Source: a virus. Taken from it: a stretch of DNA of 28,481 nucleotides. The notes below the pieces were generated by a model, which saw nothing but the letters and a program-made list of their open reading frames with translations, was not told the DNA's origin and did no database searches. Location: IMG/VR virus record IMGVR_UViG_3300039307_000042, positions 1 to 28,481 of that record; one strand, 5' to 3'. The translations under genes and the position numbers were made by a program. How positions within the stretch are numbered: the first letter of the stretch is position 1; each line of letters opens with the position of its first letter. Positions 21,521 to 27,689 of this stretch are shown piece by piece.

Positions 21521-21811
21521 ATGAGTTCGCAAATAACACATCTGGTAATTCAAAGAAAATTCAACGAGACTATTAAACATATGGTTACATTAGCAAAGAC
21601 GCCGGTTTTTAACTTACAAGTAGAAATTTTAACTCTACTAGGACGTTCCCCTATGCGCTTTAGAGACCTTAAGTCTCGCCTTAGGATAACTGATGACAAC
21701 GCTTTAGATGCAACTTTACAGACTTTGCGTAAGAATAACCAAATTTATTATACTTCAAAGGTAGGATGGTCTATTGGAAGTAGTCGTAAGAAGAGTAACA
21801 AACCTAGATAA
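21521..21811 (+). CDS. Winged-helix DNA-binding protein
   Basis: 96 aa. Residues about 30-85 read as a winged helix-turn-helix (LQVEILTLLGRSPMRFRDLK, SRLRITDDNALDATLQTLRK, NNQIYYTSKVGWSIG): three helices and a beta wing, with a basic tail SSRKKSNKPR. The start has no Shine-Dalgarno site but the sequence TATTTATAATATG, the same 13-mer as at 8846. It is probably a small transcription regulator or a DNA-binding accessory of the neighbouring recombination genes. The target is unknown. Confidence 0.7.
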   Translation: MSSQITHLVIQRKFNETIKHMVTLAKTPVFNLQVEILTLLGRSPMRFRDLKSRLRITDDNALDATLQTLRKNNQIYYTSKVGWSIGSSRKKSNKPR

Positions 21812-21812
21812 T

Positions 21813-21992
21813 ATGGATCTCTCTAAGGAGAAATTCTTAGAGTGCGTAGATGGATGTACTCATACATCCACGAGTGAAGCTTGTACACAATTTTGTATGC
21901 ATAATATACACTTAAGTAAGTGGTGTATTCGATGTAGAGATATTTGTGGAGTAGTTGTAGTTAGACCTAACGATATTCAGGAGAGATCATGA
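21813..21992 (+). CDS. Cys-rich microprotein (59 aa)
   Basis: ATG 21813 follows the preceding stop by one base. An upstream in-frame non-ATG start at 21774 is less likely. Ligand-like residues are C11, C15, H17, C24, C28, H30, C38, C41, C45 (CTQFCMH, WCIRCRDIC), suggesting one or two zinc sites. It is not clearly the same family as the 17796/24622 pair. Its end overlaps queD by 4 nt. Confidence 0.65.
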   Translation: MDLSKEKFLECVDGCTHTSTSEACTQFCMHNIHLSKWCIRCRDICGVVVVRPNDIQERS

Positions 21993-22462
21993 TTGTATCA
22001 AAGACATTTAAGTTTGAGGCCGGTCACAGATTAGCATTTGGATATCCAGGTAATTGCCAACACGCACACGGACATTCCTATGTAGTTACAGTAGTAATGG
22101 AAGCTAATACTGACGATCTTGATAAGTTTGGCTTTGTAAAAGATTTTAACGATTTCAAATCTCTTAAGCAGTGGATTGACGATAAATGGGATCACTCTTT
22201 TTTGGTCGCGGAGAAAGACACCCCTATGCTTACCTTTTTAAGAGAAAATAAGCAGAGACACTATATTTTTGACAATAATCCTACCGCAGAAAATATTGCC
22301 CGAGAACTATTTATTATTGCGGAAGAACTTTTAAACGATGGCGCAGCTTCTGTTACGGAAGTAAGAGTCAATGAAACGGCTACATCTGAAGCTGTCTATA
22401 GATCTACTTTGGTTCAAGATGCTTTAGACGTTAAGAGACTACTAGCCACAGCTAAGGCTTAA
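21989..22462 (+). CDS. queD: 6-carboxy-5,6,7,8-tetrahydropterin synthase QueD
   Basis: 157 aa. It converts dihydroneopterin triphosphate to 6-carboxytetrahydropterin. The zinc histidines are H13 (FEAGHRL), H27 and H29 (CQHAHGH), and the catalytic Cys23 sits in the QueD-specific CxxxHGH arrangement. FVKDFNDFKSL, WDHSFL and the C-terminal VRVNET with its substrate-binding Glu complete the PTPS/QueD fold. It has a small insert near 75-88 (RENKQRHYIF) compared with short QueD proteins. AGGAGAG lies about 5 nt before the ATG. Confidence 0.93.
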   Translation: MIVSKTFKFEAGHRLAFGYPGNCQHAHGHSYVVTVVMEANTDDLDKFGFVKDFNDFKSLKQWIDDKWDHSFLVAEKDTPMLTFLRENKQRHYIFDNNPTAENIARELFIIAEELLNDGAASVTEVRVNETATSEAVYRSTLVQDALDVKRLLATAKA

Positions 22463-22722
22463 TGAAGACAAATATAGAAGATATTCGAAACAGGTTAGAC
22501 GACCTTAAAAAGAAAGAGGCCGTGGTAGGAACTAGAGAAGAGTATCTAGCTGAAGAAAAGAATAAGCTTCTTTTAGAAGTTAATAATTTGTTTGAATCTC
22601 TTAAAGCTACAGGATATTTTACACCTGAAGAATTAACTTCTCAAAATCTAGAGGGGGTAATGTCTAAGTTATATAAGATCATTGAAGATGAACTTAAACT
22701 AAGCGAATTGCCTACTTTATGA
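22462..22722 (+). CDS. Coiled-coil hypothetical protein (86 aa)
   Basis: It overlaps queD by one base (TAATG) and the next ORF by 4 nt. Residues 1-50 form a highly charged helix (IRNRLDDLKKKEAVVGTREE, LAEEKNKLLLEVNNLFESL). The rest is also helical. No family recognised. Because it sits between the two halves of Rad50, it could be an accessory coil of that complex, but this is only positional. Confidence 0.65.
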   Translation: MKTNIEDIRNRLDDLKKKEAVVGTREEYLAEEKNKLLLEVNNLFESLKATGYFTPEELTSQNLEGVMSKLYKIIEDELKLSELPTL

Positions 22723-22856
22723 TAGTAATAGATGCTGTCACAGATTGGCTACAACAGAATGCTGCAGGAGTGATAGTAGGACTTTTACTATGGGTTATTT
22801 TTCTAGGAACTATTGCTTATCATGTCAAACAACAAAATAATCTCCCTAGGAAGTAA
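22719..22856 (+). CDS. Micro membrane protein (45 aa)
   Basis: Its ATG overlaps the preceding TGA (ATGA), and the ORF runs 35 nt into the Rad50 C-half in another frame. It has one transmembrane helix (AGVIVGLLLWVIFLGTIAYH) flanked by an acidic N-terminus and a basic tail (VKQQNNLPRK). Unknown function; similar in kind to the ORFs at 12964 and 13553. Confidence 0.55.
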   Translation: MIVIDAVTDWLQQNAAGVIVGLLLWVIFLGTIAYHVKQQNNLPRK

Positions 22857-23463
22857 ATTAGTTAGTTTAGAACAGCGCCTACAATATTTAGAAGGCCAAA
22901 AAGAAACTCTTACTACCCAGTTAGAAGAAAATTCCCTTAGATTAAAAGAAATCACTTCTGAAGAAGATACTTTTCTTAAAGCCTCCAGCTTATTACAATC
23001 TGTCTCAGAAAAAACCCGCGAACTGAGTATAACAAAGATCGAAGGTATTGTTACTAGTGCTCTGCAGGAAATTCTAGATAACCCCTCTATTCAATTTGTG
23101 ATTTTATTTGAGAACAAGCGCAACGCTGTTAGCGTAGAATTTAAGATTAGAGACAATTTGATAGGTACTGATATGGATGTTATTAACGGGGAAGCAGGAG
23201 GTCTAAAGAACGTAATTTCTACTATCCTAAGGCTAGTCATTATAGATCTTCACTCACCAAAGATAGAAGGACCAATTATCTTAGACGAGGTAGGGGCCAA
23301 TATTAGCATAGAGTATCAACCACGATTTGGTAAGTTTTTAAAAGATTATAGTCGAATGATGGGTCGTCAAATTATTCTTGTTTCACATTCCACGTCAGTT
23401 ATGATAGAAGCAGACAAAGAAATTAGACTAAGTCAAACAAACGGAGTTTCTAAGGTAGTCTAA
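22822..23463 (+). CDS. Rad50/SbcC C-terminal half
   Basis: 213 aa from ATG 22822 (an in-frame TTG at 22813 is less likely). Residues 8-75 are coiled coil, the descending arm. The C-lobe follows: ABC signature-like GEAGGLKN (123-130, where Rad50 has SGGE/GG), Walker B PIILDEVG (151-158) with catalytic Glu, and H-loop LVSHS (186-190). It has no Walker A. It complements exactly what is missing from the protein at 19594-20565. Two such halves would reconstitute one ABC head. The stop overlaps the next start (TAATG). Confidence 0.85.
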   Translation: MSNNKIISLGSKLVSLEQRLQYLEGQKETLTTQLEENSLRLKEITSEEDTFLKASSLLQSVSEKTRELSITKIEGIVTSALQEILDNPSIQFVILFENKRNAVSVEFKIRDNLIGTDMDVINGEAGGLKNVISTILRLVIIDLHSPKIEGPIILDEVGANISIEYQPRFGKFLKDYSRMMGRQIILVSHSTSVMIEADKEIRLSQTNGVSKVV

Positions 23464-23855
23464 TGGCAAAGAAGAAACGCAAAATTCCTGCTAGAACTAT
23501 ACTACGCAGATTACATAAAAAGGCTGACAAAGCTTTAAGCGACTATATAAGAAAAGAAACTATAGTTAAATATGGTAAGTGCCCTCTCTGTCTCAAAAAG
23601 CCTGTAGAAGTATGTTTTCACTTTGTGAGCCGTCGCAGAAAGATACTTCGATGGGATGCTAGAAACGTGATTGGTTCATGTCGAACGTGTAATTATGTTG
23701 AACAATTTTTGCCTGATTACAGCCGCTGTTGGTACATAAATCAGTTTGGAGTAGATCAGTATTTAGTCCTTGTAGAGGAATCCAGAAAGAGTTTTACTCC
23801 TACTCCTGAATATCTACAAGGTATTATTGATAAGTATACGACAAAATCTGTATAA
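23463..23855 (+). CDS. NinG/Rap-like zinc-finger recombination protein
   Basis: 130 aa. A very basic N-terminus (MAKKKRKIPARTILRRLHKK) leads into two CxxC pairs, C40/C43 (KCPLC) and C73/C76 (CRTC), around CFHFVSRRRKILRWDARNV. This matches the NinG/HNH-like treble-clef layout (CxxC, H-x-x-SR, R-x-D-x-x-N, CxxCN). NinG (Rap) of lambda-like phages acts on branched recombination intermediates, which fits the Rad50, Mre11 and RecA neighbours. It could alternatively be an HNH endonuclease of other use. It is coupled to the Rad50 C-half. Confidence 0.75.
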   Translation: MAKKKRKIPARTILRRLHKKADKALSDYIRKETIVKYGKCPLCLKKPVEVCFHFVSRRRKILRWDARNVIGSCRTCNYVEQFLPDYSRCWYINQFGVDQYLVLVEESRKSFTPTPEYLQGIIDKYTTKSV

Positions 23856-23860
23856 ATAAA

Positions 23861-24112
23861 ATGGATCAGACTGAGACGTTTTGCGTTGAGCAGATACAGC
23901 GACTACTTGCAGGTAAGAAATGTAGTTTTAAGAACAAAATTTTAGCAGATCTTTTTAAGAGGGCTGCTGACGAAGTCATTGAAAAAGCGGGTACTAACGA
24001 AGTTACTGTAAATGGCGTTACCATCTACAAGAAAAAGAGTACTAAGCAGTATATCATCCACATCAGATGGACACCTGAAGATAAACCTAAGAAGCAATCT
24101 AATAAGCCATGA
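23861..24112 (+). CDS. Hypothetical protein (83 aa)
   Basis: TGTATAAATAAA precedes the ATG, again with no Shine-Dalgarno site. The upstream CGACAA and TGTATAAATA match the sequence before 14569. The protein has an N-terminal helical part (FKNKILADLFKRAADEVIEK) and C-terminal beta strands (EVTVNGVTIYKKKSTKQYII) ending in a basic tail. No family recognised. It overlaps the next gene by 4 nt (ATGA). Confidence 0.65.
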   Translation: MDQTETFCVEQIQRLLAGKKCSFKNKILADLFKRAADEVIEKAGTNEVTVNGVTIYKKKSTKQYIIHIRWTPEDKPKKQSNKP

Positions 24113-24609
24113 CCGAAAAAAAGAACGACCTAAGCCCCGAATTTATTAGAAGCCTCCAATCAGCTATGGAAGATCCTACCTCAGGAACAGATTCACCTAT
24201 AGAAGCTATTAATCGACTTCGAAAAGCTGAGAACCCTACTAATCTAGAGGATCTTCGTCGTAAGTTAGACGAGAACGCTGGCCGCTTTTCTCCTAAGGTA
24301 GTATTTCCTGGAGAGCAAGTATCCTCTTCTAATAGTGTTAACATTCCTCCCGGAACATCCTCAGGCCCTATGAAAACTGCCTCTGCCCCTCCTCCTGAAC
24401 CCCGAGTAGAGACTCGTGTTGTTTATAAAGGCCATAGATATAATGGTGACTTCTTCTCATGTATGGCAGTCGCTTTAGTTGAGCTTAACAACCCTAAAGT
24501 AAATGAAGTTATGAATGCCTGGGCTTTTGTTCTTAAAGATCTAGATGGAAATCAAGTCTTTCCCCAAAAAACTGTTTCTCGACCTCGCTCCAAAAAGAAG
24601 AAAAAGTAG
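24109..24609 (+). CDS. Hypothetical protein with disordered middle (166 aa)
   Basis: Residues 1-60 are helical and acidic/basic. About 65-105 are low-complexity Ser/Pro/Gly (PGTSSGPMKTASAPPPEPR). The C-terminal 110-150 is a compact domain (YKGHRYNGDFFSCMAVALVE) followed by a Lys/Arg tail (RPRSKKKKK). The basic tail suggests nucleic-acid or protein binding. No family recognised. Confidence 0.65.
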   Translation: MTEKKNDLSPEFIRSLQSAMEDPTSGTDSPIEAINRLRKAENPTNLEDLRRKLDENAGRFSPKVVFPGEQVSSSNSVNIPPGTSSGPMKTASAPPPEPRVETRVVYKGHRYNGDFFSCMAVALVELNNPKVNEVMNAWAFVLKDLDGNQVFPQKTVSRPRSKKKKK

Positions 24610-24615
24610 TATAAT
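24610..24615 (+). promoter_or_regulatory. TATAAT box before the 55-aa Cys-rich gene
   Basis: Perfect TATAAT ending 6 nt before the ATG at 24622, with no Shine-Dalgarno site. A start of transcription on the A of the ATG is predicted. No clear -35 (CGCTCCA lies at 24586-24592). Confidence 0.35.
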
Positions 24616-24621
24616 TAAGTA

Positions 24622-24789
24622 ATGAACAACCTTTGCTGCTTACTCAACGGAATAAAGTATTGTGAAGTTTGCAGAGCAAGTCACTGTTCAGGATGTTTAT
24701 ACGACCAGTATACAAGTGCACGAGCTGGAAAGTACTTCGCATACGGACCTAATTGTAATCCCTCCCTTCATCAAATACCTAAGAGGTAA
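24622..24789 (+). CDS. Cys-rich microprotein (55 aa), paralogue of 17796-18020
   Basis: The complete ORF between two genes ends 3 nt before the polymerase ATG. C5, C6, C14, C17, C22, C25 follow CC-x7-C-x2-C-x4-C-x2-C, the same spacing as in the 74-aa protein at 17796, and both start LCCxLN. A further Cys (C45) is in YGPNC. Probable zinc-binding microprotein, function unknown. Confidence 0.65.
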   Translation: MNNLCCLLNGIKYCEVCRASHCSGCLYDQYTSARAGKYFAYGPNCNPSLHQIPKR

Positions 24790-24792
24790 AGC

Positions 24793-27243
24793 ATGTCCTT
24801 TGATTTAATTCCCAACCAGAACTGTACTTTATGTGGACTATGTAAGACTCGAAAAACTATCGTTAACGGAGTAGGACCTATTACTTCTAAGATCATGGTT
24901 ATTCGTGAAGGACCTAATTTCGAAGAAGATAAGATGGGATCTCCTATGCTTGGAGATGCTGGCAGATTATGGAAACAGCTATTAAAACAAGCTGGAATAG
25001 ATTATCGAGATATCTTCATGACTAATTTAACTCGATGTCATGGAGGAGTAATAGATGCAAAGAAAGGTCCTAAAGATCCTTCCACTGAAGAAATAGTTGC
25101 TTGCTCCCCTTTCTTAGATGAAGAAATTAAGAGAATTCAGCCTGTAGTAATAGTACCTGTAGGAAATATAGCTCTTAGATATTTCTTAGAAAGTAAAGCT
25201 GCTTCTATTATGTCTCACAGAGGTACTGAATTTTGGTCAGATAAATATAATTGCAAAATTATTCCTACTATACATCCTGCAGCCATCCTAAGAAATCCTC
25301 AGTATACATCTATTACTGTTCAGGATCTAGTAAGAATTAAAGAGTCCTCTAAGTATACTGGATTAACTCCTAAGAGTACAGGTAACTATACTATTGTAGA
25401 CACTCCTGAAAAAGTAGAGATGTTATTTAAAAATCTAACAGAAGCTAGTGAAATAGCTATTGATATTGAGACGACCGATTTAAATCCCCGCAAGGGCGAT
25501 ATTTCTTGTATTGGATTTAGCTGGAAGGACAGAGAAGGATGGTGTCTCCCCTTAATGAAGGCTGGAGGTAGCACCGATTCTTTTTGGGAATATTCAGTTA
25601 CTATTGATTTATGGGAAAGAGTCAGAAAGATTTTAGAAGGCCCTTCTAAGAAGATAGGACATAACTTTAAATTCGACCAGAAGTTTTTTATAATGAAAGG
25701 CATTAAATTAAACAATTTCTGGTTTGATACAATGTTAGCCCATCATCTTATTGATGAGAACGCCGAAAATTTACACGGTCTAAAAGATTGTGCATGGGCT
25801 TATACTGATATGGGAGGCTACGATAAAGATTTAGATGATTGGTTTAAAGCTAATAAACAATTTAAAGGTCAATATATTCAAGTACCTTTCGATATGCTTA
25901 ATCTATATTGCGCAAAGGATGCTGACTGCACCTTTAGACTTTTTAAGATATTCGAGCCTCAGATTAACGCAGCTAATCTCACTAGACTCATGAGACAGGT
26001 AGTTTTACCTGCTAGAGATGTTTTAATGGATGCCGAGTTGTTAGGTATTCAGGCTGATCGAGATTATATAGAAAAACTGAGGGTAGAGTATTCTACAAAG
26101 CGAAGTTCTTTAGAACAGAGCATTTTTGGTTCAGTAGGACAGCCTTTTAATATCAATTCATCAAAGCAGTTACAAGATATTCTATTTACCAAATTAGGTT
26201 TCTCTCCCGCAGGTAAAACCAAGGGAGGGGGACTATCTACAGATAATAAAGCTATAGAAATTATTTCAAAGCAGAATCCTAACCATCCTATACCTAAGCT
26301 TTTATTAGAATATAAGGACTGTCAAAAGATTTTAAGTACTTTTATCGAAGGGCTATCAGAACATATTGATGTAGATGGTAGAGTACATAGCAACTATAAG
26401 CAGCACGGTACTACTACGGGAAGATTATCTTCTAGCGAACCTAACATGCAACAGATTCCTAGAGAGTCTATTGTAAGAGGTATCTTTATATCTCGTCCAG
26501 GATATAAGTTAATTGAAGCCGACTATTCTTCGGCTGAATTTAGATGGTGGGGTGAATATAGTAGAGACCCTCAAATGGTAGAAGATTTAAAAAATAATGT
26601 AGATATTCACAGAATGACATACGCCCTATCTCACGGAGTAGACATTAGCAGTGTTACCGACACTCAGCGGCAGCAGGCTAAGGCGACTGTATTCGGTCTT
26701 ATGTTCGGAAGAGGAACATGGTCTCTTGCCGAAGAGCTAGGTATTCCTGAATCAGACGCTAAAAAAATTGTAAGTATTTTCTTTGGTAGATATCCTCAGG
26801 CACAAGCCTGGTTAAAGCAACAAATCTTTATAGCAAAGAAGACTGGTCAGGTAGTTAATTATTTTGGAAGAATTCGCAGACTTCCAGGAATTAATAGCAA
26901 TCAGGATATGGCTAGATCTGAAGCTGAAAGACAGTGTAAGAATTCTCCTATCCAAGGAGCTGCAGCAGACATGACTATGATAGCCTCTGTACGTATTAAA
27001 AAGGCTTTACTTAATGCAAAATTAACAGGTAGTTTAGTAATGACAGTTCACGATTCTTTAGTGTATGAAGTACCTGAAAATGAAGTAGAGGCTACCTTTA
27101 GTATAGTTAAAGCTGAAGCTGAAAGACCTGTAGCAGGAGCGATAGTTCCTATGTTAGTAGATATCAAAGTAGGAACTCGATTAGGTTCTCTAAAGAAGAT
27201 AAAGAATATATCAGAATTATCTTCTGAATTATGTATTAAATAA
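24793..27243 (+). CDS. Family A DNA polymerase with N-terminal uracil-glycosylase-like domain and 3'-5' exonuclease
   Basis: 816 aa. Residues 1-185 resemble family 4 uracil-DNA glycosylase as in the SPO1-type polymerases: iron-sulphur Cys C11, C14, C82, C104, and HPA motif 161-163. The first active-site motif is changed, EGPN at 39-42 instead of EAPG. The 3'-5' exonuclease has Exo I DIETT (D224, E226), Exo II HNFKFD (290-295) and Exo III YCAKD (372-376). The polymerase has motif A ADYSSAEFR (D577), motif B RQQAKATVFGLMFG (K630, F634, F638, with Phe where Pol I has Tyr766) and motif C VHDS (D754; Ser755 where Pol I has Glu883). AGAGG precedes the ATG. It is the main replicase candidate. Confidence 0.95.
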   Translation: MSFDLIPNQNCTLCGLCKTRKTIVNGVGPITSKIMVIREGPNFEEDKMGSPMLGDAGRLWKQLLKQAGIDYRDIFMTNLTRCHGGVIDAKKGPKDPSTEEIVACSPFLDEEIKRIQPVVIVPVGNIALRYFLESKAASIMSHRGTEFWSDKYNCKIIPTIHPAAILRNPQYTSITVQDLVRIKESSKYTGLTPKSTGNYTIVDTPEKVEMLFKNLTEASEIAIDIETTDLNPRKGDISCIGFSWKDREGWCLPLMKAGGSTDSFWEYSVTIDLWERVRKILEGPSKKIGHNFKFDQKFFIMKGIKLNNFWFDTMLAHHLIDENAENLHGLKDCAWAYTDMGGYDKDLDDWFKANKQFKGQYIQVPFDMLNLYCAKDADCTFRLFKIFEPQINAANLTRLMRQVVLPARDVLMDAELLGIQADRDYIEKLRVEYSTKRSSLEQSIFGSVGQPFNINSSKQLQDILFTKLGFSPAGKTKGGGLSTDNKAIEIISKQNPNHPIPKLLLEYKDCQKILSTFIEGLSEHIDVDGRVHSNYKQHGTTTGRLSSSEPNMQQIPRESIVRGIFISRPGYKLIEADYSSAEFRWWGEYSRDPQMVEDLKNNVDIHRMTYALSHGVDISSVTDTQRQQAKATVFGLMFGRGTWSLAEELGIPESDAKKIVSIFFGRYPQAQAWLKQQIFIAKKTGQVVNYFGRIRRLPGINSNQDMARSEAERQCKNSPIQGAAADMTMIASVRIKKALLNAKLTGSLVMTVHDSLVYEVPENEVEATFSIVKAEAERPVAGAIVPMLVDIKVGTRLGSLKKIKNISELSSELCIK

Positions 27244-27244
27244 T

Positions 27245-27673
27245 ATGAGCACCTCCCTATTAGTTAAGCTAAATAGTCCTGACGCAAAAGTACCTTTTAA
27301 AGCCCATCCAGATGAAGACGCAGGATTTGATTTAGTAGGTACCCATGACGTAACAGTTAAAGCTTTTGAATCTGCTATCGTTGACATTAAGTTAAGTTTA
27401 GGTATTCCTAAAGGTTATTACGGCCAATTAATGACCAGATCATCTATGGGTAAAGCTGGATTACGTATTCACCCAGGAGTAATTGATCAAGGATACAGAG
27501 GAAACATTACCGTAATAGTTGTTAATTTAACTAGCAGAGATTATGAAATTCATACGGGTGACAAGGTAGCCCAGCTATTAATTCTACCTGTACCTAAAAT
27601 AAAAGTAGAAGTTGTGACTGAACTACCTGAATCTAGTAGAGGTGAAGGTGGCTTCGGCAGTAGTGGCAGATAA
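27245..27673 (+). CDS. dut: dUTP diphosphatase (trimeric dUTPase)
   Basis: 142 aa. All five family motifs are present: I DAGFDL (25-30), II RSSMG (65-69), III GVIDQGYRGNI (78-88, catalytic Asp and Tyr), IV GDKVAQ (105-110) and V RGEGGFGSSG (132-141). It hydrolyses dUTP to dUMP and pyrophosphate, which lowers uracil incorporation and supplies dUMP for dTTP. It directly follows the polymerase with its uracil-glycosylase-like domain (1-nt gap), so the two probably act together against uracil in phage DNA. Confidence 0.97.
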   Translation: MSTSLLVKLNSPDAKVPFKAHPDEDAGFDLVGTHDVTVKAFESAIVDIKLSLGIPKGYYGQLMTRSSMGKAGLRIHPGVIDQGYRGNITVIVVNLTSRDYEIHTGDKVAQLLILPVPKIKVEVVTELPESSRGEGGFGSSGR

Positions 27674-27689
27674 ATATATGGAGATTCTA

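Noticed and set aside
21774-21812. Start of the Cys-rich gene at 21774
   Set aside because: It uses a non-ATG codon and overlaps the winged-helix gene. ATG 21813 directly after that stop is the better start.
22813-22821. TTG start for the Rad50 C-half
   Set aside because: ATG 22822 is three codons downstream and gives the same domain content. TTG is rare.
19594-23463. Rad50 split caused by a frameshift or sequencing error
   Set aside because: The halves are 2.2 kb apart with complete mre11, queD and other genes between them, and each half has its own start and stop.
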